In this document: one piece after another, positions 53,864 to 61,565 of the stretch
Numbering within the stretch: position 1 is the first letter of the stretch
Layout of the letters: each line of letters begins with the position of its first letter
Assembly: GCF_040253615.1 (NCBI RefSeq)
Contig: NZ_JBEJGY010000004.1
Location: 4,092,001-4,156,000 of the forward strand
DNA length: 64,000 nt
Direction of reading: 5' to 3'
DNA from: Streptomyces sp. Edi4
GTDB lineage: Bacteria; Actinomycetota; Actinomycetes; Streptomycetales; Streptomycetaceae
The notes under the pieces: model-generated
Databases searched by the model: none
Seen by the model: only the letters and a program-made list of their open reading frames with translations
Told to the model about the DNA's origin: nothing
Made by a program: the position numbers and the translations under genes

Positions 53864-53882
53864 GCCACGGAACGACCGTGGC
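53864..53882 (+). promoter_or_regulatory. hairpin in the rpsF leader
   Basis: GCCACGG-AACGA-CCGTGGC lies 28 bp before the rpsF start codon, next to the AAAGGAGG site. Some bacteria regulate rpsF through an S6:S18-binding leader hairpin with a CCG element; this could be such a site, but the match is only suggestive. Confidence 0.3.
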
Positions 53883-53910
53883 CGCTGAGTCCAAAGGAGG
53901 TGGGTTCCAC

Positions 53911-54201
53911 ATGCGTCACTACGAGGTGATGGTCATCCTCGACCCCGATCTGGAGGAGCGCGCTGTCTCTCCCCTGATCGAGAACTTCCTTTCCGTCGTC
54001 CGTGAGGGCAACGGAAAGGTCGAGAAGGTCGACACCTGGGGCCGTCGTCGTCTCTCCTACGAGATCAAGAAGAAGCCCGAGGGCATCTACACGGTCATCG
54101 ACCTCCAGGCCGAGCCTGCGGTCGTCAAGGAGCTCGACCGTCAGATGAACCTGAACGAGTCGGTCCTCCGGACCAAGGTCCTCCGTCCCGAGACCCACTG
54201 A
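53911..54201 (+). CDS. rpsF: 30S ribosomal protein S6
   Basis: 96 residues from ATG 53911 with a strong AAAGGAGGTGGG. The start MRHYEVMVILDPDLEE, LSYEIKKKPEGIYTV and ending LRTKVLRPE match S6. First gene of rpsF-ssb-rpsR-rplI. S6 pairs with S18 in the 30S platform. Confidence 0.98.
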   Translation: MRHYEVMVILDPDLEERAVSPLIENFLSVVREGNGKVEKVDTWGRRRLSYEIKKKPEGIYTVIDLQAEPAVVKELDRQMNLNESVLRTKVLRPETH

Positions 54202-54275
54202 GCTTCCGCTCAGAGGCAATCGGGTCCGAGTAGCAACACAGCAGCCAGCAGCAATCCCCGCCGAGAGGTTCATCC

Positions 54276-54863
54276 ATGGCAGGCGAGACCGTCATCACGG
54301 TCGTCGGCAATCTCGTCGACGACCCCGAGCTGCGCTTCACCCCCTCCGGTGCGGCCGTCGCGAAGTTCCGTGTCGCGTCCACTCCCCGCACCTTCGACCG
54401 TCAGACCAATGAGTGGAAGGACGGCGAGAGCCTGTTCCTGACCTGCTCGGTCTGGCGGCAGGCGGCTGAGAACGTCGCTGAGTCGCTTCAGCGAGGCATG
54501 CGCGTCGTCGTGCAGGGCCGGCTGAGGCAGCGGTCCTACGAGGACCGCGAGGGCGTCAAGCGCACGGTCTACGAGCTGGACGTCGAGGAAGTCGGCCCCA
54601 GTCTCAAGAACGCCACGGCCAAGGTCACCAAGACCACCGGTCGCGGCGGCCAGGGTGGATACGGCGGCGGCGCTCAGCAGCAGGGCGGCAGCTGGGGCGG
54701 AGCTCCCAGCGGTGGCCAGCAGGCCGGCGGCGGTGCCCCCGCCGACGACCCGTGGGCCTCCAGCGCGCCGGCCGGCGGCGGACAGCCGCAGCAGGGTAGC
54801 GGCGGCGGTGGCGGCTGGGGCGGAAGCTCCGGCGGCGGCTACTCGGACGAGCCGCCCTTCTAG
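54276..54863 (+). CDS. ssb: single-stranded DNA-binding protein
   Basis: 195 residues from ATG 54276. OB-fold motifs are ETVITVVGNLVDDPELRFTPSG and FLTCSVWRQAAENVAESLQRGMRV. A long Gly/Gln-rich linker (about 115-180) leads to the acidic tip YSDEPPF, which recruits replication and repair partners. It lies in the ribosomal operon between rpsF and rpsR. Confidence 0.98.
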   Translation: MAGETVITVVGNLVDDPELRFTPSGAAVAKFRVASTPRTFDRQTNEWKDGESLFLTCSVWRQAAENVAESLQRGMRVVVQGRLRQRSYEDREGVKRTVYELDVEEVGPSLKNATAKVTKTTGRGGQGGYGGGAQQQGGSWGGAPSGGQQAGGGAPADDPWASSAPAGGGQPQQGSGGGGGWGGSSGGGYSDEPPF

Positions 54864-54906
54864 GGCTGCTCGCTACCCCACATCTTGATCACACAGGAGA
54901 AACACC

Positions 54907-55143
54907 ATGGCGAAGCCGCCTGTGCGCAAGCCTAAGAAGAAGGTCTGCGCTTTCTGCAAGGACAAGACCGCTTACGTGGACTACAAGGACACGAACATGC
55001 TGCGGAAGTTCATTTCCGACCGCGGCAAGATCCGTGCTCGCCGCGTGACCGGCAACTGCACGCAGCACCAGCGTGACGTCGCCACGGCCGTCAAGAACAG
55101 CCGTGAGATGGCGCTGCTGCCCTACACGTCCACCGCGCGATAA
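54907..55143 (+). CDS. rpsR: 30S ribosomal protein S18 (zinc-type)
   Basis: 78 residues from ATG 54907 with AGGAGAAAC. The N-terminal CAFCKDK and internal NCTQHQ supply Cys residues for the zinc-containing (C+) S18 form. Streptomyces also carries a zinc-free paralogue elsewhere (established). It lies between ssb and rplI. Confidence 0.96.
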   Translation: MAKPPVRKPKKKVCAFCKDKTAYVDYKDTNMLRKFISDRGKIRARRVTGNCTQHQRDVATAVKNSREMALLPYTSTAR

Positions 55144-55161
55144 GGGAAGGGTGACCGAAAA

Positions 55162-55608
55162 ATGAAGATCATCCTCACCCACGAGGTCTCTGGCCTCGGC
55201 ACTGCCGGCGACGTCGTTGACGTCAAGGACGGCTACGCTCGCAACTACCTGGTCCCGCGTGGTTTCGCGATCCGCTGGACCAAGGGTGGCGAGAAGGACG
55301 TCGCGCAGATCCGTCGTGCGCGCAAGATCCACGAGATCGCGACCATCGAGCAGGCCAACGAGGTCAAGGCCCGTCTCGAAGGCGTGAAGGTGCGTCTGGC
55401 TGTTCGCTCCGGCGACGCCGGCCGTCTCTTCGGCTCCGTCACCCAGGCTGACGTCGCTTCGGCGATCAAGGCCGCCGGTGGCCCGGACGTGGACAAGCGC
55501 CGCGTCGAGCTCGGTTCGCCGATCAAGACCCTGGGTGCCCACCAGGTGTCCGTGCGTCTGCACGCCGACGTTGTCGCGAAGCTTGGCGTCGAGGTCATCG
55601 CCGCCTAA
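55162..55608 (+). CDS. rplI: 50S ribosomal protein L9
   Basis: 148 residues from ATG 55162. MKIILTHEVSGLGTAGDVVDVKDGYARNYLVPRGFA is the L9 signature and the C-terminal globular domain is complete. Last gene of the operon, followed by a terminator and a parS site. Confidence 0.98.
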   Translation: MKIILTHEVSGLGTAGDVVDVKDGYARNYLVPRGFAIRWTKGGEKDVAQIRRARKIHEIATIEQANEVKARLEGVKVRLAVRSGDAGRLFGSVTQADVASAIKAAGGPDVDKRRVELGSPIKTLGAHQVSVRLHADVVAKLGVEVIAA

Positions 55609-55620
55609 GCACAGCGTTGC

Positions 55621-55656
55621 AGAAAGGGCCGTACCCCCCGGGGTGCGGCCCTTTCT
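55621..55656 (+). terminator. rplI operon terminator
   Basis: AGAAAGGGCCG and inner bases pair with CGGCCCTTTCT, ending in the T-containing arm. The parS site begins 2 bp further on. Confidence 0.85.
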
Positions 55657-55657
55657 C

Positions 55658-55673
55658 CGTTTCACGTGAAACA
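55658..55673. other. parS: parS site after rplI
   Basis: CGTTTCACGTGAAACA with a perfect 14-bp core, between the rplI terminator and the MATE gene end. Confidence 0.95.
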
Positions 55674-55716
55674 ACGTCGGGCGTGGTTGGGCCCTCCTTG
55701 TCCGGCCATTCTTGGG

Positions 55717-57066
55717 TCAGCGCGTCGCGCCAGTGACCAGCCAGCGTCCCGATCGAGCCCGCCAGGTGAGGGTCAGCATGCGGACCACCATCATCAGCGC
55801 CATCGCCCACCAGAGCTCGGTCAGACCGCCGCCGAGTGCCGGCACGAGCAGCGCGGCGGGGACGAAGACGACGAGAGTCACCACCATGGCCCTCGCCAGA
55901 TAGACGCCGTCACCGGCACCCATCAGGACGCCGTCGAGTACGAATACGACTCCGGCCACCGGCTGGACGAGGGCCACCACCAGCAGGGCGGGGAGCAAGG
56001 CGTCCTGGACGGTGTGGTCGCCGGTGAACAGCGGGATGAAGAACGGACGGGTGGCCACCACGAGGAGGCCGAGCAGCACGCCGGAGGCGATACCCCACTC
56101 GACCATGCGGCGACAGGCCTGACGGGCGCCCTTGGCGTCGCCGGCCCCCAGATACCGGCCGATGATCGCCTGCCCGGCTATGGCGATCGCATCCAGGGCG
56201 AAGGCCAGCAGGGTCCACAGGGACAGGATGACCTGGTGCGCGGCGACATCGGCGTCGCCCAGGCGGGCGGCCACGGCGGTGGCGACCATCAGCACGGCCC
56301 GCAGCGACAGCGTACGAATCAGCAGAGGCACGCCCGCGCGGGCGCTGTTTCGTATGCCGACGGCGTCAGGACGCAAGGAGGCACCGTGTTCGCGCGCCCC
56401 GCGCACGACGACGACGAGGTAGACGGCAGCCATGCCGAGCTGGGCGATGACCGTGCCCCAGGCCGAGCCGGCGATGCCTAGCCCGGCTCCGTAGACGAGC
56501 CCCAGATTCAGTGCGCCATTCACGGCGAAGCCGCCGACCGCCACGTACAGGGGCGTCCTGGTGTTGTGAAGTCCGCGCAGTACGCCGGTCGCGGCGAGCA
56601 CGGCGAGCATGGCGGGTATACCGAGGGCCGATATGCGGAGGTAGGTGGTGGCATAGGGGGCCGCGGTGTCCGAGGCGCCGAGCAGGGAGACGAGCCAAGG
56701 GGCACCGGGAAGCACCGCGGCGACGACCGCCGCTCCAAGGAGCAGGGCGAGCCAGATGCCGTCCATGCCCTGACGTATCGCCCCGGGCAGGTCTCCGGCG
56801 CCCACGCGCCGGGACACGGCGGCGGTGGTGGCGTACGCGAGGAAGACGAAGATGCTCACGGCGGTGGTGAGCAGGGGAGCGGCAATACCCAAACCGGCCA
56901 GTTGCGGGGTCCCCAGATGGCCCACGATCGCGCTGTCGGCCATCACGAAGAGCGGCTCCGCGACGAGCGCGCCGAAGGCCGGGACCGCGAGGGACAGGAT
57001 CTCGCGATCGTGTCGGCGTCGGGAGGTGCGCCGGTCGTTCTCCGGTGCCACGGGAGCCTGTGTCAT
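55717..57066 (-). CDS. MATE family efflux transporter
   Basis: 449 residues of 12 membrane helices in two similar halves (LSLAVPAFGALVAEPLFVMADSAIVGHLG; RAVLMVATAVAARLGDADVAAHQV), typical of MATE/DinF-type cation-coupled multidrug exporters. It converges on rplI and is divergent from dnaB. Substrate unknown. Confidence 0.92.
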   Translation of the reverse strand: MTQAPVAPENDRRTSRRRHDREILSLAVPAFGALVAEPLFVMADSAIVGHLGTPQLAGLGIAAPLLTTAVSIFVFLAYATTAAVSRRVGAGDLPGAIRQGMDGIWLALLLGAAVVAAVLPGAPWLVSLLGASDTAAPYATTYLRISALGIPAMLAVLAATGVLRGLHNTRTPLYVAVGGFAVNGALNLGLVYGAGLGIAGSAWGTVIAQLGMAAVYLVVVVRGAREHGASLRPDAVGIRNSARAGVPLLIRTLSLRAVLMVATAVAARLGDADVAAHQVILSLWTLLAFALDAIAIAGQAIIGRYLGAGDAKGARQACRRMVEWGIASGVLLGLLVVATRPFFIPLFTGDHTVQDALLPALLVVALVQPVAGVVFVLDGVLMGAGDGVYLARAMVVTLVVFVPAALLVPALGGGLTELWWAMALMMVVRMLTLTWRARSGRWLVTGATR

Positions 57067-57253
57067 GGGGTCAATCTAATCTTCCACAGGTAACGGTCGC
57101 AATACATCAGTGGTCCTTACTTGTAAGCCCTGATCCTGTTCTTCCCCAGCCCGGGTCCCCTGATCTTGAGCCAGTCGGGAAAGTTTTTCTCCCCCACAGC
57201 CGGTGGACGGAGAAGGTGCAGGTCAGCCCCTTGATGATGGAGAGGCTATGACT

Positions 57254-57262
57254 TTGTCCACA
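57254..57262 (+). promoter_or_regulatory. perfect DnaA box upstream of dnaB
   Basis: TTGTCCACA, exact Streptomyces consensus, about 95 bp before the candidate -35 element. Confidence 0.75.
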
Positions 57263-57333
57263 GTGCTGTCCCCCGGTCCGTGCACAGGTTCAGAACACTT
57301 CTCCACAGCATCCGGTCCTTCGTCCACATGCCC

Positions 57334-57342
57334 TGTGGATAA
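57334..57342 (-). promoter_or_regulatory. DnaA box adjoining the dnaB promoter
   Basis: On the minus strand TTATCCACA, identical to the E. coli high-affinity box. It lies 5 bp upstream of the candidate -35 element. Confidence 0.7.
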
Positions 57343-57347
57343 CCAGA

Positions 57348-57376
57348 TTGGCTGACGCCGCTCCCGGGCCTAACGT
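57348..57376 (+). promoter_or_regulatory. candidate dnaB promoter
   Basis: TTGGCT (57348-57353), 17-bp spacer, TAACGT (57371-57376), about 114 bp before the dnaB start. Confidence 0.5.
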
Positions 57377-57489
57377 GGTCCGGCGCCCGACGCGCCGGAA
57401 CCGGAGTCGGGCATCTCGTTTTGTCAGTGTCGTGCCGTAGAAAGAGTGGCACGGCTAGGTCCGCGGAGCGGACGGGAGGAGGTGGCCCG

Positions 57490-58977
57490 GTGAGCATTCC
57501 CGAGCCGTTGGACGAGCCCTGGGCCGATACCGGTCCGAGCGACCGTCTGCCTGTTTCCCGCCAGCGCCGCGACAGCGAGGTGCGAGGCCGCGGGCGGGGC
57601 CGGGACGATCAGCACGACCGGGGCCAGGACGACTGGGACGGCGGGTCGTCCGGCTTCGAGCGCGTACCCCCGCAGGACATCGACGCCGAGCAGTCGGTGC
57701 TCGGTGGCATGCTGCTCTCCAAGGACGCCATCGCGGACGTCGTGGAGATCATCAAGGGTCACGATTTCTACAAGCCGGCGCACGAGACCGTCTATACGGC
57801 GATCCTTGATCTCTACGCCAAGGGCGAGCCCGCGGACCCCATCACGGTCGCCGCAGAACTGGTCAAGCGCGGTGAGATCACCCGGGTCGGCGGCGCCTCG
57901 TATCTGCACACCCTGGTCCAGTCGGTGCCGACGGCTGCCAACGCCTCCTACTACGCGGAGATCGTCCACGAACGGGCGGTGCTCCGCCGGCTCGTGGAGG
58001 CGGGCACCAAGATCACGCAGATGGGATACGCGGCGGACGGAGACGTCGACGACATCGTCAACTCCGCGCAGGCCGAGATCTACGCGGTCACCGAGCAGCG
58101 CACCAGCGAGGACTACCTGCCCCTCGGCGACATCATGGAGGGCGCGCTCGACGAGATCGAGGCGATCGGGTCGCGCAGCGGCGAAATGACCGGGGTGCCC
58201 ACCGGGTTCACCGACTTCGACTCGCTCACCAACGGCCTGCACCCCGGCCAGATGGTCGTCATCGCTGCCCGTCCCGCCATGGGTAAGTCCACCCTGGCGC
58301 TGGACTTCGCGCGGGCCTGTTCGATCAAGCACAACCTGCCCAGCGTGATCTTCTCCCTCGAAATGGGGCGCAACGAGATCGCGATGCGTCTGCTGTCCGC
58401 CGAGGCGCGGGTCGCCCTGCACCACATGCGCTCGGGCACCATGACCGACGAGGACTGGACGCGGCTGGCCCGCCGCATGCCGGACGTCTCCCAGGCGCCG
58501 CTCTACATCGACGATTCGCCGAACCTGTCGATGATGGAGATCCGCGCCAAATGCCGCCGTCTGAAGCAGCGCAACGACCTTCGGCTCGTCGTCATCGACT
58601 ATCTGCAGCTGATGCAGTCGGGCGGCTCGAAGCGGGCCGAGAGCCGCCAGCAGGAAGTCTCGGACATGTCGCGAAACCTGAAGCTCCTGGCGAAGGAGCT
58701 CCAGTTGCCGGTGATCGCCCTCTCGCAGCTGAACCGTGGCCCCGAACAGCGCACGGACAAGAAGCCGATGGTCTCCGACCTGCGTGAGTCGGGCTCCATC
58801 GAGCAGGACGCGGACATGGTCATCCTGCTGCACCGAGAGGACGCGTACGAGAAGGAATCGCCCCGTGCGGGCGAGGCGGACCTGATCGTCGCCAAGCACC
58901 GTAACGGCCCGACGGCGACCATCACCGTCGCCTTCCAGGGCCACTACTCCCGCTTCGTGGACATGGCTCAGACCTGA
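57490..58977 (+). CDS. dnaB: replicative DNA helicase DnaB
   Basis: 495 residues from GTG 57490 behind GGGAGGAGG; the open frame upstream (57421) lacks a site. A basic disordered N-terminus precedes the dimerising N-domain (PPQDIDAEQSVLGGML, about 57-72). The RecA-like C-domain has Walker A ARPAMGKSTLALDFAR (about 259-274), Walker B LRLVVIDYLQLM (about 365-376) and the arginine-finger region HRNGPTATITVAF near the C-terminus. It unwinds DNA at forks, loaded by DnaA and DciA encoded earlier. No intein is present, unlike some actinobacterial dnaB genes. Confidence 0.98.
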   Translation: MSIPEPLDEPWADTGPSDRLPVSRQRRDSEVRGRGRGRDDQHDRGQDDWDGGSSGFERVPPQDIDAEQSVLGGMLLSKDAIADVVEIIKGHDFYKPAHETVYTAILDLYAKGEPADPITVAAELVKRGEITRVGGASYLHTLVQSVPTAANASYYAEIVHERAVLRRLVEAGTKITQMGYAADGDVDDIVNSAQAEIYAVTEQRTSEDYLPLGDIMEGALDEIEAIGSRSGEMTGVPTGFTDFDSLTNGLHPGQMVVIAARPAMGKSTLALDFARACSIKHNLPSVIFSLEMGRNEIAMRLLSAEARVALHHMRSGTMTDEDWTRLARRMPDVSQAPLYIDDSPNLSMMEIRAKCRRLKQRNDLRLVVIDYLQLMQSGGSKRAESRQQEVSDMSRNLKLLAKELQLPVIALSQLNRGPEQRTDKKPMVSDLRESGSIEQDADMVILLHREDAYEKESPRAGEADLIVAKHRNGPTATITVAFQGHYSRFVDMAQT

Positions 58978-59513
58978 TGAGGCCTACGGGGCAATGGCTT
59001 CACGTTTACGACCACGGGCCCCGCTTCGGTGACCAGGAGATGGTCCGCCATCCCGGCAGAGCGCCTCACCCAGCTCTACCTCGAAGAACTCCGGTCCTCC
59101 AGCAGGTTGCCACCCTTACGGGCCTCTCGCGCAGAGTCCTGACCGATCTCGCCAAGGAGTACGGAATCCCGCTCCGCGAGGGCTCACAGGACTCCAGGCG
59201 CCGCGGCGCCATCGAACGGGACTGGCTCCTTGAGCAGTACGTCCACCGCCGCCGAACTCTGCCGGACCCTGCCCGTGAAATCGGCATGAGTACCGCGAAC
59301 GTGGGCCACGGGCCCACACCCACAACATCGCCCTTCGGCCACGCGGTGGAGCCGCCACCCCCCCGCCCTCCGCACCCCCGAGCAGGCCGCAGGATGCGGC
59401 CCCCTTCGGCAGAAACGTGGCCGCTTCCACCAGGCGTCTCATTGGCCCAAGCGGGACGTCTTGATCGCGCGTTGGGCGAAGACGTCCTCACGGCGCTCTG
59501 CCATCTGCCGTAG
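58977..59513 (+). pseudogene. decayed helix-turn-helix gene (frameshifted remnant)
   Basis: The open frame overlaps the dnaB stop and gives 178 residues that look composite. A recognisable core (LTGLSRRVLTDLAKEYGIPLREGSQD, then WLLEQYVHRRRTLPDPAREIGMSTAN, about residues 47-108) has two helix-turn-helix-like repeats, the second with the RTLPDLARE-type pattern. After STANV the expected continuation HTHNIALRPRGGAA appears in a different frame at about 59320-59360. Upstream, AERLTQLYLEELRSSSRLPP is also in another frame. Frame jumps on both sides and the lack of a ribosome site argue for a pseudogene. Confidence 0.6.
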
Positions 59514-60101
59514 CGCGTCTTTGCGATGGCGCTTGGAGAGTCGGTCGAGATAGGTGTGACCCAAGAGGTGGTCGGTCTCGTGTTGCAGACACCTGGCGAA
59601 GTAACCCGTTCCTTCGATGACGAGGGGGTTGCCGTCCTTGTCGAGCCCGCGAGCGACGGCACGATCGGTGCGGGGGACCGGCATGCGCGCACCGGGCACG
59701 GACAGGCAGCCCTCGAAGTCGTCAACGAGTCGGCGGTTACCCGGATCCGGCAGGTCCAGAACCGGGTTGATGATGTGGCCGACATGGCGGATCCCGTAGT
59801 CGTCCGGGCAGTCGTAGACGAACAGCCGCAGGCCGACAGCCACCTGGTTGGCAGCCAGGCCGGCTCCGTCGGCCACATACATGGTCAGGAACATGTCGTC
59901 GATCAACGCCGACAACTGCGGAGTGCCAAACTCGGTCACCTCCCGACACGGACGGCTCAGTACCTCCTCACCCACCACCGTGACCCTGCGAACCGAACCG
60001 CGTTCCGCCTCTGGTGGCAGAGCCGGACAGGCGTCCACCGGGCGGCCTTGGACACGGACTCGTCGGTCGACGGGACGGGACCGCTCGTGACGAACAGACA
60101 T
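59439..60101 (-). CDS. def: peptide deformylase
   Basis: 220 residues from ATG 60101, with GGGGAG six bases upstream; ATG 60107 is too close to that site. The three deformylase motifs are intact: GAGLAANQ (about 79-86), EGCLS (130-134, metal Cys) and HETDH (174-178). An N-terminal basic extension of about 35 residues and a C-terminal tail are atypical additions. It removes N-formyl groups from nascent proteins. It is divergent from the winged-helix regulator gene, with two palindromes nearer that gene, and is likely a second (accessory) def of the genome. Confidence 0.94.
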   Translation of the reverse strand: MSVRHERSRPVDRRVRVQGRPVDACPALPPEAERGSVRRVTVVGEEVLSRPCREVTEFGTPQLSALIDDMFLTMYVADGAGLAANQVAVGLRLFVYDCPDDYGIRHVGHIINPVLDLPDPGNRRLVDDFEGCLSVPGARMPVPRTDRAVARGLDKDGNPLVIEGTGYFARCLQHETDHLLGHTYLDRLSKRHRKDALRQMAERREDVFAQRAIKTSRLGQ

Positions 60102-60187
60102 ACGCATCTCCCCTTTTTACGCACGTCACAGATGCCACGGGGGTCACCGCAGCTGATGACTTCAATAAGGACTACGGCTTGCCAAGC

Positions 60188-60216
60188 ACTTTGCAAAGTA
60201 GCAAACTTTGCAAAGT
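60188..60216. promoter_or_regulatory. two ACTTTGCAAAGT palindromes, probable operator
   Basis: Perfect 12-bp palindromes at 60188-60199 and 60205-60216 are 17 bp apart centre to centre. The second overlaps the GTG start of the regulator gene. Confidence 0.75.
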
Positions 60217-60790
60217 GACTAAGGATGATGTCTACAGCCCGGGCGGGACAGCCGGCAATAGCGAAGAACTGCGCGAGCACGAGATCCGCACAGCCTTGCT
60301 GGACCTACTGGCTGAAGTCGGCACCGTCACCGCGACCGAAGCCGCCTCCCGACTGGGCCATAGCTCTGGCCTCTGCTCATTCCACCTACGGCAGCTCGCA
60401 CGTCACGGACGTATCGAAGAGGCTCCCCACAGCGGGGGCCGGGCACGTCCTTGGCGTCTGAAGCAGCAGGCCCACGCTGCCGACGCGCCTATGGAGGAGC
60501 AGTTCGGCGACCTGGCCCGCGGGCTGGAGGACGAGAGCTGGCAGCGATGGCTGACCCAGCGAGACGAGGCTCCGTCCCAATGGCGCCACGACGAAGCCTT
60601 CAGCGCCGTTGCCTATTTGACACCCGCAGAGATGAGCCGGGTCGCGGACGTGATCCAACGGGCCCTCGCGCCCTATCGGGACCGCGAACAACGCCCCCTG
60701 GCCCGGCCGGACGGCGCCCGTCCGGTGGCCCTCATCGCCCGACTGTTCCCGCTGCTGCCCCACACAGCAGACGGCACGGACCAGGGCTGA
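60215..60790 (+). CDS. winged-helix (ArsR-like) transcriptional regulator
   Basis: 191 residues from GTG 60215, which has no ribosome site and lies in the second operator palindrome; a leaderless mRNA is likely. The helix-turn-helix LREHEIRTALLDLLAEVGTVTATEAASRLGHSSGLCSFHLRQLARHG (about 24-70) is followed by a wing (APHSGGRARPWRL). A long C-terminal region contains a helical segment and PAEMSRVADVIQRALAPYRDRE. Streptomyces carries many such regulators beside small transporter or enzyme genes. It is divergent from def and presumably controls its own and perhaps the def promoter. Confidence 0.85.
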   Translation: MTKDDVYSPGGTAGNSEELREHEIRTALLDLLAEVGTVTATEAASRLGHSSGLCSFHLRQLARHGRIEEAPHSGGRARPWRLKQQAHAADAPMEEQFGDLARGLEDESWQRWLTQRDEAPSQWRHDEAFSAVAYLTPAEMSRVADVIQRALAPYRDREQRPLARPDGARPVALIARLFPLLPHTADGTDQG

Positions 60791-60868
60791 GGAGTCGTCG
60801 ACCGCTCCGCACTCACTTGCGCGCGCCACCGGGACGATGACCCGCCCGGATCCGATGCCGGCGCTTTC

Positions 60869-60899
60869 TTGACTTGTGGGTACAGAAAAGTGGTAGGGT
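60869..60899 (+). promoter_or_regulatory. candidate leaderless promoter of the TetR gene
   Basis: TTGACT (60869-60874), 19-bp spacer, TAGGGT (60894-60899). The ATG at 60907 follows by seven bases, so the transcript could begin at the start codon. The operator-like GGTACAGAAAAGTGG (60879-60893) overlaps the spacer. Confidence 0.5.
60879..60893 (+). promoter_or_regulatory. putative TetR operator, copy 1
   Basis: GGTACA-GAAAA-GTGG, between the -35 and -10 of the TetR gene; a related copy precedes the SDR gene. Confidence 0.4.
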
Positions 60900-60906
60900 C
60901 CTTGTC

Positions 60907-61485
60907 ATGGGAAGGGCGAAGCAGTTCGATCCGGATGTCGCCGTCGAGCAGGCCATGGAGGTGTTCTGGAGCAAGGGGTATGCCGGGACCACCCCCCAGG
61001 ACCTCGTCGACGCGCTCGGCATCGGCAAGGGCAGCCTCTACAACGCCTTCGGCAGCAAGCACGCGCTGTTCGAGCGGGCGCTTCGGCGGTACCGCGACAG
61101 TCAGGCCGTCGCCCTGATCGAGATGCTGGAGGAACCGGGGCCGGTCAAGGCGCGGCTGCGTACGGCGCTGGAGGCGCTGGCCGTGATGGACCTCGCCGAT
61201 CCGGACCGCCGGGGGTGCATGGCGGTGAACACCGCGGCCGAACTCGCCGCGACGGATGACGTGGCCGCCGAGCTCGTACGCCGCATGTTCGACCGCACCG
61301 AAGCCGCGTTCCAGGCTCTGATCGAGCAGGGGCAGCGCTCGGGCGAGATCGCGCCCGACCGCGATCCGGCTGCGCTGGGAAGCATGCTCCTGAACACCAT
61401 CATTGGTCTGCGGCTCATCGCGCGCGTCGCCGAGGGGCCCGGCCGACTGGCTCGCGTGATCGACGCGACGCTCGACTCCTTCTGA
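60907..61485 (+). CDS. TetR family transcriptional regulator
   Basis: 192 residues from ATG 60907. The N-terminal HTH is GRAKQFDPDVAVEQAMEVFWSKGYAGTTPQDLVDALGIGKGSLYNAFGSK (TetR_N, with YNAFGSKHALFERAL as recognition region). The ligand-binding C-domain is helical and contains the RGCMAVNTAAEL segment common to the C6/AcrR-type subgroup. It precedes the SDR gene and shares a sequence motif with its upstream region. Confidence 0.92.
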   Translation: MGRAKQFDPDVAVEQAMEVFWSKGYAGTTPQDLVDALGIGKGSLYNAFGSKHALFERALRRYRDSQAVALIEMLEEPGPVKARLRTALEALAVMDLADPDRRGCMAVNTAAELAATDDVAAELVRRMFDRTEAAFQALIEQGQRSGEIAPDRDPAALGSMLLNTIIGLRLIARVAEGPGRLARVIDATLDSF

Positions 61486-61490
61486 CTGAC

Positions 61491-61520
61491 CCTCCAGGCG
61501 GCATCCATTCCGCCTGGAGG
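61491..61520 (+). terminator. terminator between the TetR and SDR genes
   Basis: CCTCCAGGCGG pairs with CCGCCTGGAGG around CATCCATT, followed by CTTTGTG. The SDR gene should therefore have its own promoter. Confidence 0.9.
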
Positions 61521-61528
61521 CTTTGTGC

Positions 61529-61542
61529 CCACATTTTGTACC
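61529..61542 (-). promoter_or_regulatory. putative TetR operator, copy 2
   Basis: The minus strand reads GGTACAAAATGTGG, matching copy 1 apart from one inserted base. It lies 24 bp upstream of the SDR start. Confidence 0.4.
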
Positions 61543-61565
61543 TGAAGTTCAAGAATTGGAGTGTC

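Larger units (their letters stand above)
57067..57489. promoter_or_regulatory. dnaB upstream region with DnaA box cluster
   Basis: 423 bp without a gene. DnaA-box-like nonamers occur at 57080 (TCTTCCACA, weak), 57254 (TTGTCCACA, perfect), 57299 (TTCTCCACA), 57320 (TCGTCCACA) and 57334 (minus strand TTATCCACA). The candidate dnaB promoter lies right after the last box. Confidence 0.7.
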
